From positions 1-9,711 of the forward strand of contig JAEWPH010000226.1 of NCBI GenBank assembly GCA_023460715.1: a stretch of 9,711 bases of DNA, written 5' to 3'. Numbering within the stretch: position 1 is the first letter of the stretch; the number at the start of each line of letters is the position of its first letter. The DNA comes from Pseudomonadota bacterium. GTDB taxonomy: Bacteria > Pseudomonadota > Gammaproteobacteria > Burkholderiales > Burkholderiaceae_C. This document shows, piece by piece, positions 5,889 through 9,711 of the stretch. The notes under the pieces are model-generated. The model was given only the letters and a program-made list of their open reading frames with translations. It ran no database searches and had not been told where the DNA came from. A program made the position numbers and the translations under genes.

Positions 5889-7253
5889 ATGCGGTGTGGA
5901 ATGCACAGGGCGCCATGGATGGCGATGGCGGTCTGGTGCGCGGGCATGGCGGGCGCCGCTGCGCAGACGGTGCCGAGCGCCGCGGCGCAGGCGCCGGCCG
6001 GGCCGGCGCTGGCCGCACCGGGCCTGGTGGCCGCTGCTTCGTTGAACGCGGCGGACACCGGCTGGATGATGACGGCGACGGCTCTCGTGCTGGTGATGAC
6101 CCTGCCCGGCGTGGCGCTGTTCTACGCCGGCATGGTGCGGCGCAAGAACGTGCTCAACACCATGGCCAGCGTGGTGGCCATCGCCGCGCTGGTCACCCTG
6201 CTGTGGTTCGCCGTGGGCTACTCCCTGGCTTTCACGCCGGGCAACGCCTGGCTGGGCGGCGTCGGCCGCATGGGCTTCGCGGGGCTGGACTTCGACCTGC
6301 GCGCCGGGCTGGTGGCCGTGAGCCACCTGGCGCCCAACGTGCCGGAATCCGTCTACGCCACCTACCAGCTCACCTTCGCCATCATCACCGCGGCGCTGGT
6401 GGTCGGCGCTTTCGTCGAACGCATGCGCTTTTCGTCGATGCTCGTGTTCATCGGCCTGTGGTCGCTGTGCGTCTACGCCCCGGTGGCCCATTGGGTGTGG
6501 GAGTCCGGCGGCTGGCTGGCGCAGCTGGGTGCGCTCGATTTCGCCGGGGGCGCCGTGGTGCATGTCAACGCCGGCATGGCGGGCCTGGCCTGCGCCTGGT
6601 TCCTGGGCCATCGCAAGGGTTACGGCCGCGAAGCCTTCGAGCCGTACAACCTCGGCTTCACCATGGCCGGCGCGGCGCTGCTGTGGGTCGGCTGGTTCGG
6701 CTTCAACGCCGGCTCGGCCGTGGCGGCCGACGGGCGCGCGGGGGTGGCACTGGCGGCCACGCAGATCGCCGCTGCGGCCGGAGCGCTGGCCTGGGCGGCG
6801 GGCGAGGCGGTGACGCGCGGGCGCGCCTCGTTGCTGGGCCTGTGCTCAGGCTTGGTGGCGGGCCTGGTGGCGGTCACGCCGGCGGCCGGTTTCGTCACGC
6901 CGCGGTCAGCGTTCGTCATCGGTGCGGTGGCGGGCCTGGCCTGCTATTGGGGCAGCACCGGCCTCAAGCGCCTGCTGGGGCTCGACGATTCGCTGGACGT
7001 GTTCGGCGTGCACGGCATCGGCGGCATCGTCGGCTCCCTGCTCACCGGCGTGCTGGCGAGCCCGCGCATCGGCGGCGTGGAAGGCAGCCTGCTCACCCAG
7101 GCGCTCGGTGTGGGCGCCGTCATGGCCTACAGCCTGGGCGTGTCCGCGCTGCTGCTGTGGATGGTGGACCGCACGCTGGGCCTGCGCGTCAGCGACGCCG
7201 CGGAGTTCCAGGGGCTCGATCTGTCCCAGCACCGCGAACGCATCGGCGCATGA
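5889..7253 (+). CDS. amtB: Ammonium channel/transporter, AmtB family
   Basis: This 454-residue protein is an inner-membrane ammonium channel of the Amt/Mep/Rh family. A signal peptide (about residues 1-25) is followed by an Ala/Pro-rich stretch to about residue 55, longer than in E. coli AmtB, then eleven membrane segments. Key residues (E. coli numbers in brackets) are F163 (F107), W204 (W148) and S276 (S219) at the outer vestibule, D217 (D160), F272 (F215), and the pore pair H225 (H168) and H375 (H318) in DFAGGAVVHVNAG and FGVHGIGG. All are intact, so it should conduct ammonium. The C-terminal tail (DRTLGLRVS...GLDLSQH) is the cytoplasmic segment that in other Amt proteins contacts PII protein. 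The start is set by GGAGGG six bases upstream. A sigma-54 promoter and NtrC site precede it. No glnK is adjacent; a small unknown gene overlaps its stop instead. Confidence 0.96.
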   Translation: MRCGMHRAPWMAMAVWCAGMAGAAAQTVPSAAAQAPAGPALAAPGLVAAASLNAADTGWMMTATALVLVMTLPGVALFYAGMVRRKNVLNTMASVVAIAALVTLLWFAVGYSLAFTPGNAWLGGVGRMGFAGLDFDLRAGLVAVSHLAPNVPESVYATYQLTFAIITAALVVGAFVERMRFSSMLVFIGLWSLCVYAPVAHWVWESGGWLAQLGALDFAGGAVVHVNAGMAGLACAWFLGHRKGYGREAFEPYNLGFTMAGAALLWVGWFGFNAGSAVAADGRAGVALAATQIAAAAGALAWAAGEAVTRGRASLLGLCSGLVAGLVAVTPAAGFVTPRSAFVIGAVAGLACYWGSTGLKRLLGLDDSLDVFGVHGIGGIVGSLLTGVLASPRIGGVEGSLLTQALGVGAVMAYSLGVSALLLWMVDRTLGLRVSDAAEFQGLDLSQHRERIGA

Positions 7254-7603
7254 TGTGGTCGCCGCACGACGAGGCCGGCCCGGGACGCGACCGGCTCTCC
7301 GTGGCCGCCCATCTGCACGTGCTGCTGCGCCGCAAGGTCGGCCGCGTGACAGACACCGAGTGGATGGCCGTGAATGCGGACTACGCGCTGGAGATCGTGC
7401 GCTTCGCCCGGGAGCGGGCCCGCGAGGACGCCATCCCCGAGCTGCTGGATTGGGCCGACCGCCTGGAGCTGCTCACGCTGGAGGCCGCTGCAGAGCCCGC
7501 GCCCCGCAAGCCGCTGATGGAGGCCGCGGCCCAGCGCCTGCGCCGCCACGGCGAAGAACCGCCACCGCCCGTGCCGCCGCGCTACGTGGGCGGCATCCGC
7601 TAG
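7250..7603 (+). CDS. Small protein of unknown function, translationally coupled to amtB
   Basis: This 117-residue protein starts with an ATG that overlaps the amtB stop codon (ATGA), so the two genes are almost surely one operon with coupled translation; no separate ribosome-binding site is visible. An alternative ATG follows immediately at 7253. Third codon positions are strongly GC-rich, as in its neighbours, which supports real coding. It has no signal peptide or membrane segment. Residues about 15-80 look helical and charged, with LSVAAHLHVLLRRKVGR followed by TDTEWMAVNADYALEIVRFA; the tail is proline-rich (EEPPPPVPP, 102-110) and ends in RYVGGIR. I do not recognise a named domain. It does not resemble PII/GlnK, lacking that family's T-loop and overall pattern. 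The context suggests a cytosolic role tied to ammonium uptake, but this is inference only. Confidence 0.85.
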   Translation: MMWSPHDEAGPGRDRLSVAAHLHVLLRRKVGRVTDTEWMAVNADYALEIVRFARERAREDAIPELLDWADRLELLTLEAAAEPAPRKPLMEAAAQRLRRHGEEPPPPVPPRYVGGIR

Positions 7604-7608
7604 CAGCA

Positions 7609-7620
7609 GACGGCGCCGTC
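7609..7620. other. Palindrome at the convergent gene ends
   Basis: GACGGCGCCGTC is a perfect 12-bp palindrome in the 15-base gap between the stop codon of the unknown gene (7601-7603) and the stop of the GMC oxidoreductase gene (7621-7619, which it overlaps). It has no loop and no T-runs, so it is a poor terminator. It is the only structure available to separate these converging transcripts. Confidence 0.25.
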
Positions 7621-9325
7621 AGGCGCCCACCGCAGCCCGTGGACGCCGTGCGGCGCGGATCCACTCCGCGGCCTTCTCGGCCAGCATCAGCGTGGGTGAA
7701 TTGGTGTTGCCGCTGGTGATGGTGGGCATGGCCCCGGCATCCACCACGCGCAGGCCGGCCACCACGCCGCCGCGCCCGTCGCGCACGCGCAGCTGCGCAT
7801 CCAGCACCGCCATCGGGTCGTCGGCGCGCCCCATCTTGGTCGTGCCCACGGGGTGGAAGATGGTGGTGGCGATGTCGCCCGCCAGCCGCGCCAGGTCTTC
7901 GTCGCTTTCGTACTGGGGACCGGGTTTCCACTCGGTGGGCTGGTAGCGCGACAGCGCCGGCTGGGCGACGATGCGGCGCGTGACGCGCAGGCTGTCGGCG
8001 GCCACCTGGCGGTCTTCGGGGGTGGAAAGGTAGTTGGGCGCGATGGCCGGCGCGGTTTGGAAGTCCGCGTTCTTGATCTGCACCGTGCCCCGGCTGGTGG
8101 GGTTCAGGTTGCACACGCTGGCGGTGAAGGCCGGGAAGGCGTGCAGAGGCTCGCCGAAGGCTTCGAGCGACAGCGGCTGTACGTGGTATTCGATGTTGGG
8201 GTACGGCTGGTCGGGGCTGCTGCGCGTGAAGGCGCCCAGCTGCGACGGCGCCATGCTCATCGGCCCGCTGCGCTTGAGCAGGTACTCCAGCCCGATCTTC
8301 GCCTTGCCCAGCCAGCTGCCGGCCAGCACGTTGAGCGTGGGCACGTGGTTGACCTTGTAGACGGCGCGGATCTGCAGGTGATCCTGCAGGTTGGCGCCCA
8401 CGCCGGGCAGGTCCACCTGCATGTCGATGCCGTGCCGGCGCAGCAGGTCTGCCGGGCCGATGCCGGACAGCTGCAGCAGCTGCGGCGAGTTGACGGCGCC
8501 CGCGCTCAGGATCACCTCTTCGCTGGCATGCGCCGTCACCATCTCGTCGCCCGTCCACACCCGCACGCCGGTGCAGCGGCGCGTGCCGTCGGGCTGCGTC
8601 TCCAGAATCAGCTGCGTGGCCTGGGCGGCGGTCCACATCTCGAAGTTGGGGCGGCCGTAGCAGATGGGGCGCAGAAAGGCCTTGGCGGTGTTCCAGCGCC
8701 AGCCGGCCTTCTGGTTCACCTCGAAGTAGCCCACGCCCTCGTTGTCGCCGCCGTTGAAGTCCTGCGTGGCCGGAATGCCCGCCTGCTGCGCGGCCTGCGA
8801 GAAGGCGTCCAGCACGTCCCAGCGCAGGCGCTGCTTCTCCACCCGCCACTCGCCCGAGCCGCCGGTGCTCTTGCTGCCGTGCAGGCGCTTGAAGTGCTCG
8901 TCGGCCTCGCCGGGCTTGTCGAGGCGCCAGTGGTCCTCGTGGCGGCGGAAGGCCGGCAGCACGTTGTCCCAGCGCCAGGCGTCGTCGCCCGTCAGTTGCG
9001 CCCACTGGTCGTAGTCGCGCGCCTGGCCGCGCATGTAGATCATGCCGTTGATGCTGCTGCAGCCGCCCAGCGTCTTGCCGCGCGGGTAGCGCAGGCTGCG
9101 GCCGTTCAGGCCCGGGTCGGGCTCGGTGTGGTAAAGCCAGTCGGTGCGCGGGTTGCCGATGCAGTACAGGTAGCCGACGGGAATGTGGATCCAGTGGTAG
9201 TCGTCCTTGCGGCCGGCCTCGATGAGCAGCACGCGGTTCCGCGGGTCGGCGCTGAGCCGGTTGCACAGCAGGGCGCCGGCGGTGCCGCCGCCGATGACGA
9301 TGTAGTCGAAAGTGGTGTCGCTCAT
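7619..9325 (-). CDS. GMC-family FAD-dependent oxidoreductase (alcohol/choline dehydrogenase-like)
   Basis: This 568-residue flavoprotein belongs to the glucose-methanol-choline family and probably oxidises an alcohol to an aldehyde. It opens with the FAD-binding fold FDYIVIGGGTAG (6-17), with E36 at the end of the second strand. GMC signature 1 lies at 81-100 (PRGKTLGGCSSINGMIYMRG) and signature 2 at 276-290 (GAVNSPQLLQLSGIG). The catalytic region shows H491 in HPVGTTKMG and the SGNTNSPT motif with N540/N542; the latter asparagine matches the choline oxidase active-site position. The length is typical of BetA/AlkJ-like enzymes. I chose the ATG at 9325 because the flavin fold starts at once; longer starts at 9385 or 9394 add an unrelated stretch. 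No Shine-Dalgarno sequence is visible. No betaine, aldehyde dehydrogenase or regulator gene is adjacent, so the substrate is unknown. Confidence 0.94.
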   Translation of the reverse strand: MSDTTFDYIVIGGGTAGALLCNRLSADPRNRVLLIEAGRKDDYHWIHIPVGYLYCIGNPRTDWLYHTEPDPGLNGRSLRYPRGKTLGGCSSINGMIYMRGQARDYDQWAQLTGDDAWRWDNVLPAFRRHEDHWRLDKPGEADEHFKRLHGSKSTGGSGEWRVEKQRLRWDVLDAFSQAAQQAGIPATQDFNGGDNEGVGYFEVNQKAGWRWNTAKAFLRPICYGRPNFEMWTAAQATQLILETQPDGTRRCTGVRVWTGDEMVTAHASEEVILSAGAVNSPQLLQLSGIGPADLLRRHGIDMQVDLPGVGANLQDHLQIRAVYKVNHVPTLNVLAGSWLGKAKIGLEYLLKRSGPMSMAPSQLGAFTRSSPDQPYPNIEYHVQPLSLEAFGEPLHAFPAFTASVCNLNPTSRGTVQIKNADFQTAPAIAPNYLSTPEDRQVAADSLRVTRRIVAQPALSRYQPTEWKPGPQYESDEDLARLAGDIATTIFHPVGTTKMGRADDPMAVLDAQLRVRDGRGGVVAGLRVVDAGAMPTITSGNTNSPTLMLAEKAAEWIRAARRPRAAVGA

Positions 9326-9383
9326 GAACAGGCTGCAGACGGCGCCGGGCGCCGCGTGGAATACCCCGGAACAGGGCCGGCCC

Positions 9384-9411
9384 ATTGTGCGCAAGCCACC
9401 CCGCCTGTCGA
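9384..9411 (-). promoter_or_regulatory. Probable sigma-70 promoter of the GMC oxidoreductase gene
   Basis: TCGACA (9411-9406, five of six matches to TTGACA) and CACAAT (9389-9384, four of six to TATAAT) are 16 bp apart on the minus strand. The start point would lie near 9377, giving a leader of about 50 nt. Within it GGCGCC repeats at 9341-9353 can form a small hairpin. Confidence 0.45.
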
Positions 9412-9435
9412 TAGGGTAAGCGCGGTATGCTTCAG

Positions 9436-9492
9436 TTTTAATAGCTGCATGCGCTTATGCTGATTGCGCTACAGCCCGATTTGATAATAATT
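9436..9492. repeat. Single copy of the dispersed AGCTGC-TGCGCTT intergenic repeat
   Basis: The core AGCTGCATGCGCTT (9443-9456) differs from the copy at 996-1009 only at two bases, and its left flank TTTTAAT matches, in inverse, the ATTAAAA beside that copy. A partial second core, GCTGATTGCGCT at 9459-9470, matches the inverted arm of the first palindrome. The element ends in AT-rich TTGATAATAATT. It lies between divergent genes here, not between genes on the same strand as the first element does. It appears to be a member of the same family. Confidence 0.6.
9483..9488 (+). promoter_or_regulatory. Possible -10 box for the right-edge gene
   Basis: GATAAT (five of six to TATAAT) at 9483-9488 has CTGATT (three of six to TTGACA) exactly 17 bp upstream at 9460-9465, both inside the dispersed repeat. 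A start here would give a leader of about 125 nt. A second -10-like box, TACGAT at 9556-9561, lies closer to the gene but has no -35. Neither is decisive. Confidence 0.25.
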
Positions 9493-9505
9493 GCATGCCG
9501 CCGCG

Positions 9506-9520
9506 CCCGTGCGACACGGG
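9506..9520. other. Hairpin upstream of the right-edge gene
   Basis: CCCGTG (9506-9511) and CACGGG (9515-9520) form a perfect 6-bp stem with loop CGA, flanked more widely by GCAT (9493-9496) and ATGC (9523-9526). No T-run follows on either strand. It could be an operator or a leader structure of the plus-strand gene. Confidence 0.25.
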
Positions 9521-9618
9521 GTATGCGCTGACGCACCGCTTCCCGGCCGCTCCGCTACGATGGCCTGCCCCGCGGCCGCCGCCGCGCCCTCTGTCCTGGT
9601 GCCGCCACCCCTTCGCCG

Positions 9619-9711
9619 ATGACCGATCCACAGCCCCGCATCGCCCGCGCCGATACGCCCGAAGGGGCGTCCGCCGTGCTGCTCGGGCGCTGGGGCGCGG
9701 CGGAGCTGGGC
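9619..9711 (+). CDS. Start of an unidentified gene, cut by the window edge
   Basis: An ATG at 9619 opens a frame of 31 codons that runs off the window (MTDPQPRIARADTPEG, then VLLGRWGAAELG). Third positions are GC-rich, in keeping with coding. No Shine-Dalgarno sequence is visible, and the frame is also open upstream of the ATG, so the start is provisional. The VLLGRWGAAELG segment faintly recalls the first strand of STAS-like domains found at the N-terminus of some MlaE lipid-transport permeases. With so few residues this is only a guess and should not be used as an annotation. Confidence 0.5.
   Translation, partial: MTDPQPRIARADTPEGASAVLLGRWGAAELG

Noticed and set aside
7250..7603. The small gene after amtB as a GlnK/PII protein
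   Set aside because: It has neither the PII T-loop tyrosine region nor the family's start and strand pattern.
7853..9463. Plus-strand open frame of over 500 codons opposite the GMC oxidoreductase
   Set aside because: The minus-strand protein carries both GMC signatures and the flavin fold; the plus frame is a repetitive shadow.

Overview
The window is GC-rich DNA with strongly GC-biased third codon positions. The gene set, together with a short dispersed intergenic repeat of a type I recall from Acidovorax/Comamonas relatives, suggests a betaproteobacterium of the Comamonadaceae. That placement is an inference from style and content; no marker gene is present.

Layout. Positions 49-5496 are all read from the minus strand. 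In transcription order they hold a TauE/SafE (YfcA-like) membrane protein (5496-4738), an arginase (4640-3723), and a polar amino acid ABC importer made of a periplasmic binding protein (3506-2742), a permease (2680-1898) and an ATPase (1897-1154). An EamA/DMT-family exporter (942-49) follows. Positions 5889-7603 are read from the plus strand: an AmtB-type ammonium channel (5889-7253) whose stop overlaps the start of a 117-residue protein of unknown function (7250-7603). A GMC-family flavin oxidoreductase (9325-7619) points back at it, and the right edge carries the first 31 codons of a plus-strand gene (9619 onward) that I cannot identify.

How the genes fit together. The core is nitrogen acquisition: amino acid uptake, arginine hydrolysis to ornithine and urea, and ammonium uptake. 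The ammonium channel has a clear sigma-54 -24/-12 promoter and, about 125 bp upstream of the predicted start point, a near-perfect NtrC (NRI) dyad, which implies induction under nitrogen limitation. The ABC importer lies directly downstream of the arginase, so a basic amino acid is a reasonable but unproven substrate.

The most interesting parts are not the proteins. The ABC operon has a 5' leader with a textbook intrinsic terminator 32 nt before the binding-protein start, downstream of a perfect TATAAT box, which looks like an attenuator or unrecognised regulatory leader. A second strong terminator, also minus-directed, lies in the gene-free stretch ahead of tauE and could end a short RNA. 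A perfect 10-bp hairpin sits between the binding-protein and permease genes. A palindromic repeat lies between the ABC operon and the exporter gene, with a related copy before the last gene. The unknown protein coupled to amtB occupies a position where a PII protein (GlnK) might have been expected.

I found no tRNA, rRNA, CRISPR array, insertion sequence or other mobile element. Positions 1-48 hold no feature I can support.
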